From Haliclona indistincta (lineage: Eukaryota > Porifera > Demospongiae > Haplosclerida > Chalinidae): 64,000 nucleotides of DNA. Position 1 is the stretch's first letter. Every line of letters begins with the position of its first letter. This document shows, one piece after another, positions 23,001-41,709 of the stretch. The stretch lies in contig OZ024783.1 of NCBI GenBank assembly GCA_964017065.1, positions 9,251,367-9,315,366 on the forward strand, given 5' to 3'. The position numbers were made by a program, and so were the translations under genes. The notes beneath the pieces were generated by a model. It was not told where the DNA came from and searched no databases. It saw only the letters and a list, made by a program, of their open reading frames with translations.

Positions 23001-24207
23001 CTCTTCTTCGATTGTGCATACTTCGCCAGCATTGTCTGCAATGTCTGGTTATAACGTTCTACGAGACCATTTGCCTTAAATAAAGACACAGAAAATAATT
23101 AGTGAATTAGCTAAGCTGCATTAAATTTTAATTACTGGCTATTCACACTATATATATGCAGTTCTATCATTTACATAATAATGTACAAAAAATAATGTAC
23201 ATAATAATTATAAGCAAAAGTAACCATTGTGGGATAGCAGAATTATAATATCACAAAGAGACGAACATTGATTAATGTAAGCTTCATACCTGAGGGTGAT
23301 ATGGAGTAGTTAGACGCCTTTTGATGCCAAGAAGATCTGAAATTGTCTTATCGAGCTCATTGTCAAACTCCCTTCCGTTATCTGACAAGATAACATGTGG
23401 AAGTCCAAAACGCATGAAAATCTACAATAAGAAAGAATTTATTATTTAGTCAGGTTCAACAGCTAATTATACTGTATACCTTGTACAACTCGTTGGCTAC
23501 TGAAGGAGCTGACTTGTCCAAAGTTGGCACAGCCTCTACCCATTTGGTAAAGTAATCACAAACAGTGAGAATATACTTGCTGCCATCACAAGCTGTCGGA
23601 GATACTGGACCAATGAAATCGATCCCAATCATGTACCAAGGGGATTTTACAGGGATCGGATTAAGCTGTGGTGTACCAGTAATCAGCTTTCTATTCATGT
23701 GCTGGCACACATCACAATTTTTCACCTACAATTGCAAAATATATAATCCGCAATAATACATCACTTAAAAACGTACCAGCTCTTTCACATCCTTATACAT
23801 CCCCGTCCACATGAATCTTTCTTTCAGTCGATTATACGTTCTTTCCCTACCCATGTGGCCAGCAGTAGGGTCAACGTGACAACCTCTAAGAATTTTCTTT
23901 TTCTCCTCGGGAGAGTTGATATACCGCAACCATACCTCTCTCTGTAGTAAAGTATTTGTTTGAAATAGCAACATGTGTGTACATTACAGTGATTACACAA
24001 TTGCAATACCTTACTGCCACCAGTTTTGATGAACTCTTTATATTGCAGCTCTCCGTTTTCAACTCTAAACCGCTTACACTTCTTCCGTATCGTCCTTTTT
24101 TTATTTTCAGAACACCCCTCTGGATACGAGTTTGTAGACAAGTATGTATAGACCAAGTCTACTAGTCCATTGTCACAGCCGGCGTCGTGCTCCTCAGAGT
24201 CAGTCAT
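20038..24207 (-). CDS. Ginger1 transposase: integrase + Ulp1 protease + PHD finger
   Basis: Nine exons on the reverse strand: 24207-24010, 23941-23777, 23725-23480, 23421-23290, 23074-22487, 22432-22328, 21641-20994, 20942-20619, 20565-20038. All junctions are GT-AG and all introns phase 0; the joined frame is about 977 residues with no stop. Order: H2C2 zinc-binding region (GHMGRERTYNRLKERFMWTG, then CDVC), DDE integrase core (GIDFIGP, LSDNGREFD, NGLVERYN), GPY/F-type tail (FLGPYVIHKKLGRGVYEL), a linker of short repeats, a C48/Ulp1 protease (NHW His, MYDSL Asp, GSNDCGLFA Cys, with preceding Gln), and a C-terminal PHD finger (CLC, CTIC, YHRKC, CSHC). It should insert the element; the roles of the Ulp1 and PHD parts are unknown. 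A longer start at 24255 is possible. Confidence 0.87.
21128..21240 (-). repeat. 30-bp coding tandem repeat in transposase linker
   Basis: Three to four copies of a 30-bp unit encode NSDKLVTQPQ on the minus strand, near-identical in DNA. Confidence 0.85.
21318..21500 (-). repeat. 27-bp coding tandem repeat in transposase linker
   Basis: Six copies of a 27-bp unit encode QTGKALTTR on the minus strand. Further degenerate QTGK units lie on both sides, so the whole linker grew from this motif. Confidence 0.88.
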
Positions 24208-24600
24208 GGTCGCGTTGAGTAGACTGCCGACCGCGTGGTGTGTGTGCCCATACAAGGTCGTTCCATGTCTTCTGATTGGTCAAATCCAGTTGCAGCAATA
24301 ATTAGAGCCTAGGCTTGCATGTAGCAACCGCGCGAGCCGACAAGAACTGCCCGGACCGATTTCCCCGTTCCCGGACCATAATTCCCATAACACCAAGTTG
24401 GGGAATCCGGTCCGCCGGACCACACCTCCCGGGGATTTTGGTCCGACGGACCAAATTCCCCGCCGGACCAAGTTCCCGGTGACAGTACCATAGGAACTTA
24501 CCTACAATTTATTATGCTTCAAACAGGAGTGTATAATTATGTGGAAGCTAATAGTGTCCAACTTGGTTTTAGCGAAAGATAAAGTCTGCCACGTGCACGG

Positions 24601-24695
24601 CAAAACCTTCCTTTATAAGGAAGGGGTAGAAAGTTTTTAGGTAGGAACCTACATTTTTACCTTCCTAGGTAGGTTCCTCATAAGGAAGGTTTTTG
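24601..24695. repeat. Imperfect foldback
   Basis: CAAAACCTTCC...GGAAGG and CCTTCCTAGG...GGAAGGTTTTTG are inverted copies with an inner GGTAGGAACCTAC palindrome. The motif AACCTTCCTTATAAGGAAGG also occurs in the MITE at 45519-45846. Confidence 0.65.
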
Positions 24696-24699
24696 TTGA

Positions 24700-25407
24700 C
24701 TGCATAAGATATTGACTTATCCACCGCTGCTCTGGCTTAACACTCATTTGTTATAGTTGAAATGAGCAGAACGGAACATGGATGAATGTATAAAGGTAGG
24801 AAATGGCGAGCCATAATTCACAAAGAAAAGCCCAAGTAGCAACAGTGCACGACACGACAGTATTTAGTTTCATTACCACCCGGGATACGAGAGTTAAACG
24901 CTTCTTTCCCTTATATGCTACTTCAAAATAAGCATGTACCTGTAAACACCTTGAGTGAGGTTTCTAGTTCCAACATCACAGACACTTGTACTCTATATGA
25001 TTGTAACTATGTACTCTCATCAAAGTGAATGTTTTTTTGTCTTTTAGAGATACTAACGGATCTTTAACCACACTGTTACGATTGATCAACTGATCTATGA
25101 CAATGTTGTGAAGTGAAGACACCTTTAACTCACTGGATGGATTCTTTAAAGGAATCGCACTCAAAGAACATTTAGTGCGAGCACCTCTCACAGAGAACCT
25201 CACAGATCCTTTCTATTGTAATAATAATAAATTATATTATAGTACATTGTTAGATGGTCCAGTATGTATTGTACTAGTTAAAAATTATTGTCTTGCATAG
25301 TTCAAGTGCCTTATGTGTACTTTACGATTACTGTTAGTGCAGTCACTGCAGTGCCTTGATAATATTTTTCTTTAGCTATGAACTTGTTATTATTTTCCTA
25401 TGTATGT
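24700..25407. other. Intergenic, nothing firm
   Basis: A minus-strand open stretch at 24976-25203 is preceded by an acceptor-like TTACAATAG, but it matches nothing I know and no partner exon was found. Confidence 0.35.
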
Positions 25408-25700
25408 CTAAATCATTTTACGGATTATTCCATGCCAGTTACATAGTCCATTGTAACCAAAGAAATCAGTATAGAAGCTATCCACTGAGTACCAGCGATT
25501 GTGTGCGGTCAGAAAGCTACGTAGTTGCTCCAGTTTATGAGGACCCCAAGCCGGCACATATTCCTCATATCCTGATAAATCAATCCTGTTCCTGACACTG
25601 CCGGTGCATTGGGATTACAATCCTCTACAATCAGGTAGTCTCCCTCTTGTAGAAAGTTAGTTCCTGCCGCTGATCGACCGCGATGCTGCTAAATACATAC
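25408..25700 (-). pseudogene. Cephalosporin-hydroxylase (CmcI)-like C-terminal fragment
   Basis: On the reverse strand one frame gives GTNFLQEGDYLIVEDCNPNA. A second frame, one base off, continues with EEYVPAWGPHKLEQLRSFL and then YSVDSFYTDFFGYNGL, ending at a stop at 25408-25410. YLIVED, GPxxxEQLRxFL and the final hydrophobic/Gly stretch resemble the C-terminal part of CmcI-like methyltransferase-fold hydroxylases. The two blocks need a one-base shift near 25600, and upstream exons are not convincing, so I call it a fragment or pseudogene. A sequencing indel is the alternative. Confidence 0.38.
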
Positions 25701-25869
25701 AGTCATGCACGACCAGACCTGCGTACTCTTGATGATGGAAATCACCAGTGATTGTCAACTTTTAATTGTTTGGCAGCTGGAACAAGCTCCACCCATGCAT
25801 TGATTGTAAATTTGACTACTACAATGACGCTTATGTTGTGCCGGCAAGCTGGTCAGCTACAAGATGATG

Positions 25870-26257
25870 TGGACCTGGACTGATGTTAGCTGTGCAGCTT
25901 TCACTCCAACAGCAGAGGCTATGATTTCTGACAATAATATGCAAGCATTGCTGGCTGAATCACTGCATTCATATTCCATGAACAGTGATGTAAAAAGAGA
26001 TCATTTGCCAAACAGTACACTGCATTCACCCTCTTGCCTCCAATAAATACATGTTATGTTTAAGCCCATTGGAAACATATCCTGCATAGTAAAGTCTTCA
26101 GTGGTAAAGTGAGAGCAGTGCAAATTTCCTGTTTAAAAACATGTTAGCTACACATGTAGAATGTGACAGCATTTAATGTTTAATGTTAAAAATAATCATT
26201 ATCATACAAAACCAAATTAATTATGGTTAAGTCAAGTTAGTTATAGGTTTAGTTTTT
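25870..26257. other. Downstream region of ATM
   Basis: AT-rich with no supported gene; probably holds the 3' UTR of the ATM gene, which ends at 26258. Confidence 0.4.
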
Positions 26258-34825
<8,568 letters not shown>

Positions 34826-34839
34826 CTGTGGAAACATTG

Positions 34840-36058
34840 AGAAATGTGACTGGCAAGTTAGTAGAATCAAACTTCAAGTTAGACAATTATTACAATAACA
34901 TGAGTACTCCAAGAGTTCCCCCGCAACATAGCTAGCAAAAAGTCATTGAAAGACACAGGCGGCACATTTACCAATGATTTGTGTGTGTGTGTAAAAGTGA
35001 TCTTCAATAACGTTTTTGCTATGATGAAGCTAATAAACTGTGAAAAGGATTATTATGCCACGCGGTAGACGTGGCATATTTAGGGTTGAGCGGAAAACAA
35101 GATGGCGGCTACACTTAGGCTAAACGCAATAGTTCACGTATATCTTGGCTGTTGGCGACATCAGGAGTATTTTAAATACCTAGAGGCTATCCTAAGAGGT
35201 AAGCGCTTACAATGAGTCTACTAATAAAGACTATAAGGCCAGTTGCTATGGGCATGTCAAGATGGCGTCTCGCCTGGAGGCACTAAGTACGGCACTGCCA
35301 TATCTTCGCCGTACGGGCGTTTCAAGCTAATCTAACGTTCTGAAGCTCCTTGCACGATTTGTGCGATTACAAAGAGACCTTTAGAAGCAAAAGAAACATG
35401 GCCTAAGGTGGTAAACCAGAGTTCACGTGATCACCCGTTTGTTCATCTTCTTCTTTCTTTCTTTCTTTCCTATTCTTCAGAGAGCCTAGCACAGTAGTGA
35501 GGGAACCAAACGCAACTAAACCTACACAGAAGCAACGCTACCTATGACCATCAGTGGACCTGATATCTATTTAGGCCTAAAACACTTGGAGAAGCGAGTA
35601 TTTCCAGAAAAACAGCGATTTTTGGTCCATAACAGACTCCATTCCATCATTCTGTTTGAACTCCGTTACTAGGTTACGCCTACTCGCGCACGCCCGTGTA
35701 TGTAATTATTCTAATACAAGCGCACCTTAGTACAAACGGCTTGGAACGCGAGTGCTGCTGCCACTAGCAGTGTTCACAGCAGACAACGAGCATATCTTCA
35801 CTGTTACACTGGATTTGTCTGTTCAGGCTTGTAAGAATGCTATCTTAAGCTTAGCTAATGTTGCATGTTACATCATCATGTTGCATGCTACATGTCGCAT
35901 GCTACATGTTGCATGCTACATGTTGCATGCAGTGCAGAGTCAATCGAGTGCAGTTGGCTGCTGCCGGAACTATTATTACAATTATTACTCTTGAAACTAT
36001 GTATACACTGTATTAGCATAAGTGCCAACTAAGTCATTAATAAAAAAAAGAAAAGAAA
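34840..36058. other. Intergenic between ATM and the first receptor gene
   Basis: No ATM exon could be found here. A plus-strand exon-like stretch starts AAGATGGCGGCTAC at 35099 and runs to a donor-like AAGAGGTAAGCG near 35200, but nothing recognisable continues it. Confidence 0.35.
35858..35934. repeat. Short tandem palindromic repeat (ATGTTGCATGCTACAT)
   Basis: Four to five imperfect 16-bp units, each itself close to palindromic (TGCATGCTACATG). Confidence 0.75.
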
Positions 36059-36344
36059 CAAGTAATAAAAACATTTTAACCAAAATGGAAGAGATTTAGG
36101 GTTGGTACATTTATCGAAAAAGTATGGAAACAAGATTCGAAATGAAAAGGATTGTAACAATAGCAGTGTAATGCTACCTCCCTAAGTTAACTGCTTTCGA
36201 TAGTTGTGGTTAATTTAATAGGGAGGTAGCATTACACTGCTATTGTTACAATCCTTTTCATTTCGAATCTTGTTTCCATACTTTTTCGATAAATGTACCA
36301 ACCCTAAATCTCTTCCATTTTGGTTAAAATGTTTTTATTACTTG
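36059..36344. mobile_element. Foldback MITE, 286 bp
   Basis: CAAGTAATAAAAACATTTTA at 36059 is mirrored by the segment ending at 36344. The arms of about 125 bp are almost perfectly complementary; the centre near 36200 is TTAACTGCTTTCGATAG. No target duplication is seen. A second, diverged copy lies at 56430-56625. Confidence 0.85.
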
Positions 36345-36734
36345 TAAATACATAGCAATGAGCCTATACACTATAAAAAGAAAAGAACAGAAGTACTTAA
36401 CAATGCAATTTTGAGTGCTTCAATGTATGTGCAAGCAGTATGTTATAAGCATGCTAATCAGAGCACTATAGTAAAAAACACTACAAGCATTAACATCTTT
36501 ACAGCTTCAGTCAAATCTGTCTCAAAAACTGTGGTGTTAAAACTTAAGTTTATTGTAGATTGTACAGCTAATAAGATCAGCCTGTTTAGCTTGCTTTTCA
36601 ATTGTGCAGGCATTAACGTTTGTTATTAATTATTGTTGTATGTATGATAACAACTATTACTACTACTATACTATGCAACAAAGCCATTGTATAAATTGTT
36701 CATTCAAGTTGTAGTCACTTCACAATACATCCCA

Positions 36735-39700
36735 ATGGCAGCAATCCGATTTCTCTCCCATTCGTCTCTAATACTGCTGATTGCAGTAATCAATGGCTGT
36801 GTGTCTGAATACTCGCAGTTGACTATCCAAGTGAGTGAATCAGGTCATGATAAGCTTACATGCCTTCAAGAGCCTCAGCATGCTTGTAAAACACTGGTAT
36901 ATGTGTTGAACCAGATGAACAACAGTACTTTCAATCCACTTGTGGTATCAGAAGTGTTCATCAATGTAACATACAACCAAACTATCCATCAAAAACTGCT
37001 TGAAGTCAATTTGCATTTTCAATACATAAATAAAGTAAGTGTTGTTGGGTGCAATAACGCCTTCATCATTTTCAAATATGCTGGGTCTTTTCTGCAAATA
37101 TCACAACTCTCTGGTTATGCTCTAAAGTGGTCATGGATTGAGTTAGGATTTACATGTACTGGCCGATCCAAAGTGCGCAACGAACTAGGAATTCCACGAA
37201 TCATTATGTTATTCCTCAATACTCTTGAAGTTTATAAGTGTAATTTTATTTCAGTTACTTTGCGTTTCGATGAGTCCATTCAAGGACCAAGCATTGTCAT
37301 CAGTGAGAACGTTTTTGGTAACAGCGAATTTTGTCCTATTGTCAATTTCGTCATCACTAGTCCCGCAATAGTAGCAAACAATAGCTTTGAAAATTGTCGC
37401 GTTATTGAGAGTCCATTGCTCAGAATTCAAGCAAACAACAACTCTGTTAAAATTTTGAACAATTCTTTTACCAATTTAAGTACCAAGATTTCTACCTCAG
37501 CAATTTCCATAATTGGTACCACTGTGGGTATTTCAATTCAAAACAATCGATTCATTGGTAATTCAATGGGTTCTGTAACAATAGATGTTACTGTATCATA
37601 CAGTGCAATAATAGAAGATGTTTGTACCTGGTGGATTATGGAAAGGAATCATTTTGAACACAATTGCTTTCGACGAACCGAAAAACAAAACCCAATTCTT
37701 GTGGTCATAAAAGCTAATATTATCATGGATGCATGTCCGATGAAGTTTTCTTATAATTACAACTCATTTGAGAACAATAAAAACACTCGTCTAATGAGTA
37801 CAGACATTGAGAATAAGAACAGTTTCACGGCCGTACACAACATCACTGATCTAACAATCTTGAACAATACCGGCACATCAGGACTTGTGACAATCGTAAA
37901 CAATGACCCTCTTCACGGAATTGTTATTGTTTATATGACATCCCTTACTGTAGAATACAATACTGGTCGGTATAGAGAAGATACTAGTGACAGTCTTAAA
38001 GCGACCATTGTATATGTGAAAAATGTAAATCAGATTACAATTGGTGATTCAGCTTTTCAGAAAAATTTGGGAACTTCACTTGTGCTTGAAAATGAACAAT
38101 TTTATAGCAAAAAACATGATCTGTGTGTCACGGGACGTCTTCTATTTGATGCTAACAGTGGAATATATGGAGGAGCAATGGGTTTGTACAGTGTGACCAT
38201 CAATAGCTCATGTCATTCAATCGTTTCATTTCAAAATAACTATGGTGTTTATGGTGGAGCTCTATATTTAGAAAACAGTCCGAGTCACTGTGTGTGCACA
38301 AACAAGTGTCTTACAACTTTAAAGTTTAATAACAATAGAGCTACGACCTCAGGCAATTCTGTGTATTTCGCATCTTCATTCAATTCAAATTTTGAATGCA
38401 AAAATGTTAGCAGAAAAGATGTTGGCTCAGCTGCAAGTAGCATTGTTCTGCATTCTGCTGATAGTTGCTGCCTCAGCGTATTTCCTGGTCAGAATATCAT
38501 AGTGAACATATCAATCACGGATCACTTTAATCAACCGTCTCTTTGTACTGCTGGTGTTTCTATCTCTTGTGATGGACTGATTTACACTTGCTTTGATCAA
38601 CAAATCCAACTATCAGGACCAGATAGAGTTGTACTGGTTCAACCTCCTAATACAAGCTCATCAATCATCGATACAAATTTAGTCCTTCAGATACCAAATA
38701 ACAACAATTCTCGAAAAATTTTGCTGCGTCTTTCGTGTAGTAATTCAAATGCTAACATTACAATCATCCTCAATATAAGCAGCTGTCCATTAGGTTTCAC
38801 TTATGATTCAAAATTGAATGTATGCAAATGTGCTACGCAAATTGAACAGGCACTATGTTCAACTGTATTGGGAGCTGTTTGTGTGTCACATGGATACTGG
38901 TATGGCACCGTACATGATGAATACATTGTCGCTCGATGCAAGTATTCTGAGTGCAAGATGAACAATCCACCTTGCCCACCTGGAATACAGAGTGGCAACA
39001 ACTACTTCTTGCTAAACGGACCACAGTGCTCAAATGGAAGAGGAGGTGTGCTCTGTAGAACATGTCCTGAGCATTTCGTGTTCTCATTTCTCTCGATTCA
39101 TTGCATTCCTCAGGATAACTGCAATATATCAAAAGCTGTTTCAATCGTATTTCTTGCACTTATCTTTCAGATTCTGATCACAATATTCCTTTTCTTGGTA
39201 GTCAGGTTAAAGCACAGTATTGGATGTGGCTTTCTTTATGGTCCAATGTTATTCCTGGCAGTGGTCAATCACATACCACTTGATGACTATTCAGAATACT
39301 CCACTTTGAGTACAGTTGTGTCCATCTTTACTTCAGTAGCTTTGCTCAATCTTGAGTTGTTCGGTAGGATACCGTGGTGTTTCTTTGAATCCATTCCAAA
39401 GCTGTACAACTATTCTCTTCGTGTACTTGGTCCTCTTACAGTGCTCTTGGTTCTACTAGGCATCACTGCTCTTGCTCGTTGGTATCCAAAATGTTCAGTT
39501 CCTAAGAAAATACGAATGCGAGCACTACCTCAAAGGGTTTTACAACGTTGCCATGTATCTCTTAGGTTGGCTTCACCTCTAAGAGCAATGTGCATTCTGA
39601 TGATGCTATCATTTTGGTCACTAGCTGATATTAGCATTAATATTCTAACACCTACTGTGCTTGAGGCTCAACACTATTCAATGTACATGGTATCGATTCA

Positions 39701-40388
39701 ACCTGATATCACCTTCTTTTCACCACAACACCTTTCATTAGCTATTCCTGCTCTCTTAGTGTTGCTGGTGGTGATTCTACCATTAGTGATCATACTGCTA
39801 TCAGCTCCTTTCCTACAACGTGTGATCAATCTCTTCAAAATCAAGCCATTTCTTGATGAGTTTCAGTCTTGCTACAAGGACAAGTATCGCTGGTACTCTG
39901 GAGTGTACTTTGTAGTATGGATAGCCATCGTTGGCATACAAGGTTTACCAGATTCTCTGCTTTACACTCAAACCATACTTTTCATTTTATTGTGTGCTCA
40001 ATTTCTGATCAAACCATACAAAAGTAAGTTACTCAATATCACTGATACACTACTCTTAGTTGATCTCAATTTTCTAATTGCTCTTTTGTCTAACAATACC
40101 AATCCTTTATCTTTCCATAAGTTTTCATCACTTCTTATTCATGCATTGATCATTGTACCAATTGTATGTGCTGTACTGTCTATTATTTGTTTGGTTTTAA
40201 CCAAATATGGTGTGTACGACTGTCTTAAAGGTTTTTGGAGCAGAAGGAGGGAACAAGAGTTGCAGCAGCCACAAGATGCCGAACGTGAGTTAGAGCTGTC
40301 TCATCCTGAAGTCCAAGATGTGCGTGTTCCTGATGTCAGTTTTAATGTTGAAAGAGAACCACTCATTGCTTTTGTTGGCAATCAATAA
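36735..40388 (+). CDS. Beta-helix ectodomain, multi-pass membrane receptor A
   Basis: Single-exon frame of 1,217 residues. The ATG at 36735 is chosen because the next residues (MAAIRFLSHSSLILLIAV) form a signal peptide; an in-frame ATG at 36687 would bury it. Residues ~90-540 contain many short beta-helix-like rungs with Asn-rich turns (ILNNSFTNLS, ISIQNNRF, LLFDANSGIYGGAMGL) and many N-glycosylation sites. A Cys-rich stretch follows, with GRGGVLCRTC near 780. About ten hydrophobic segments fill ~815-1165 (ILITIFLFLVV, VLLVLLGITALARW, LLVLLVVILPLVIILL, LLIHALIIVPIVCAVL). A charged cytoplasmic tail ends it. AATAAA overlaps the stop codon (40384-40389). I do not know the family's function; surface recognition is inferred from architecture. 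Confidence 0.85.
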   Translation: MAAIRFLSHSSLILLIAVINGCVSEYSQLTIQVSESGHDKLTCLQEPQHACKTLVYVLNQMNNSTFNPLVVSEVFINVTYNQTIHQKLLEVNLHFQYINKVSVVGCNNAFIIFKYAGSFLQISQLSGYALKWSWIELGFTCTGRSKVRNELGIPRIIMLFLNTLEVYKCNFISVTLRFDESIQGPSIVISENVFGNSEFCPIVNFVITSPAIVANNSFENCRVIESPLLRIQANNNSVKILNNSFTNLSTKISTSAISIIGTTVGISIQNNRFIGNSMGSVTIDVTVSYSAIIEDVCTWWIMERNHFEHNCFRRTEKQNPILVVIKANIIMDACPMKFSYNYNSFENNKNTRLMSTDIENKNSFTAVHNITDLTILNNTGTSGLVTIVNNDPLHGIVIVYMTSLTVEYNTGRYREDTSDSLKATIVYVKNVNQITIGDSAFQKNLGTSLVLENEQFYSKKHDLCVTGRLLFDANSGIYGGAMGLYSVTINSSCHSIVSFQNNYGVYGGALYLENSPSHCVCTNKCLTTLKFNNNRATTSGNSVYFASSFNSNFECKNVSRKDVGSAASSIVLHSADSCCLSVFPGQNIIVNISITDHFNQPSLCTAGVSISCDGLIYTCFDQQIQLSGPDRVVLVQPPNTSSSIIDTNLVLQIPNNNNSRKILLRLSCSNSNANITIILNISSCPLGFTYDSKLNVCKCATQIEQALCSTVLGAVCVSHGYWYGTVHDEYIVARCKYSECKMNNPPCPPGIQSGNNYFLLNGPQCSNGRGGVLCRTCPEHFVFSFLSIHCIPQDNCNISKAVSIVFLALIFQILITIFLFLVVRLKHSIGCGFLYGPMLFLAVVNHIPLDDYSEYSTLSTVVSIFTSVALLNLELFGRIPWCFFESIPKLYNYSLRVLGPLTVLLVLLGITALARWYPKCSVPKKIRMRALPQRVLQRCHVSLRLASPLRAMCILMMLSFWSLADISINILTPTVLEAQHYSMYMVSIQPDITFFSPQHLSLAIPALLVLLVVILPLVIILLSAPFLQRVINLFKIKPFLDEFQSCYKDKYRWYSGVYFVVWIAIVGIQGLPDSLLYTQTILFILLCAQFLIKPYKSKLLNITDTLLLVDLNFLIALLSNNTNPLSFHKFSSLLIHALIIVPIVCAVLSIICLVLTKYGVYDCLKGFWSRRREQELQQPQDAERELELSHPEVQDVRVPDVSFNVEREPLIAFVGNQ

Positions 40389-40399
40389 ATTGCCTAAAC

Positions 40400-41253
40400 A
40401 TCTTTCTGTAAAGTTAATTTTTTTCACACTGTTTCCTACTGTTTACTTTGCTAAAAACATTTGAATCTGCACAAAAAAACATTATCTTTTACTTTTTGGT
40501 TATTCGGGTCACACGGTAGTGCGTCCTTATGTAGAGATGGACGGAAAACAAGATGGCGGCTACAATGCATGTATTAGCATTCAAACACTGATATTTCACT
40601 TGGTGGTAAACTGTACATGTCTAAAGACACTAAGATCTGATCTCTGGTGTTGCCCAAACTGCACAGTAGCACAGAAAGTGCTTGAAAACATTGCCAAGTG
40701 ACGAATCTGGAATAGGTGAAAATCGAGTTTTGTCATCTTCCTTTTCTTCTTAAAGTCTTAGCAGAGCAGTTCCCAGAACGAAACAGTCACAAAGCATTCG
40801 GACAAGTGCCTTTCGAACTTCATTTTTGGCGATAATACTTCGACGATATCACGTTCCATTGTCAGCTAAGTGTTAGAGGTTATCTTATGATTGCATAATA
40901 CGCACGTGACCAGTCACTCAAGTAGGACTATCGCTGAATAGCCAGCACATACTAGAGTCTTCTAAAAACTGGTCAGTAACTAACTAGTGTAGGAGTATTG
41001 TTCTGCTGCTTAAGAGTAGTGGAACAGGGCTTGTGTGTACAGATCTAGATCGAGCGAGAGTCTGGTGTATTAAAAGGAGGAGAGAGTCTGGTGTCTTAAA
41101 AGAAAATCTAATAGCAGGAGTTGGGCTGGCTTGTATACAGAGCAACTTTAAAGATTCACTCTCTTTGGTGTATAGTAAATAATCTGGACCCACTGATTGT
41201 AATCAAGTGCATATGTACTCAAACATACAATATGAACCCATTGTTTAACCATG
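40400..41253. other. Intergenic, nothing recognised
   Basis: No supported gene. A 22-bp stretch at 40542-40563 is identical to 35091-35112. Confidence 0.45.
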
Positions 41254-41709
41254 TTACTCCGTAGCCTAACAAACAACTCAACAGAATTTAGTATGCAATA
41301 TTGCAATTTCATGTGGCCACCCAGCTCTGTACAGTTCCACTGGGGTTTCTTACATGAACATGTTGCACCACAACCCTTGTCACTCTTGCAGCCACACTTT
41401 ATCAGTTCACTGCAGGCAGCAGAGGAGAGTGGCGGTGTGCACCACACTGACACCCAAGACAATTTCTCCTTATTCGATGTCCAACTGTACTCTTCTGGTG
41501 AGGGTGCTTGACATCGAATAAGGAGAATTTGTCTTGGGTGCCAGTGTGGTGCACACCGCCACTCTTCTCTGCAGAACTGATAAAATGTGGCTGCAAGAGT
41601 GTGTTCATGTAAGAAACCCCAGTAGAACTGTACAGAGCTGTGTAGCCACATGTAATTGCAATATTGCATACTAAATTCTGTTGAGTTCTTTCTTAAGACT
41701 ACAGAGTAA
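41254..41709. mobile_element. Long foldback element, ~456 bp
   Basis: Arms of about 215 bp (TTACTCCGTAG...; ...CTACAGAGTAA) are near-complementary around 41485. The loop at about 41488-41510 has CTGTACTCTTCTGG. The arms include TGCAATATTGCA and GTGGTGCACACCGCCACTC. Open frames inside it are palindrome by-products. No clear target duplication. Confidence 0.85.

Larger units (their letters stand above)
19679..24484 (-). mobile_element. Ginger1-type DNA transposon, apparently complete (4,806 bp)
   Basis: Left end TGTCACTGG and right end (reverse strand) TGTCACCGGG are terminal inverted repeats. They continue with GGTCCG-rich subterminal repeats (TTTTGGTCCGG, GGACCAAA) over about 150 bp on each side. 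A 4-bp direct repeat GTAC flanks it (19675-19678, 24485-24488). Ends of form TGTNR and 4-bp duplications are, as I recall, defining traits of Ginger1 elements, whose integrase is related to that of Gypsy LTR retrotransposons. It carries one multi-exon gene on the minus strand with no stop in the spliced frame. Confidence 0.88.

Noticed and set aside
22433..23089. The integrase region as part of an LTR retrotransposon
   Set aside because: The integrase core is Gypsy-like, but no reverse transcriptase, protease or LTRs are present. Short TGTCA inverted repeats with a 4-bp duplication and the fused Ulp1/PHD fit Ginger1 instead.
41148..41669. Two opposing Cys-containing open frames with the same peptides
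   Set aside because: They lie on the two arms of the 456-bp foldback and mirror each other; there is no start context or domain.
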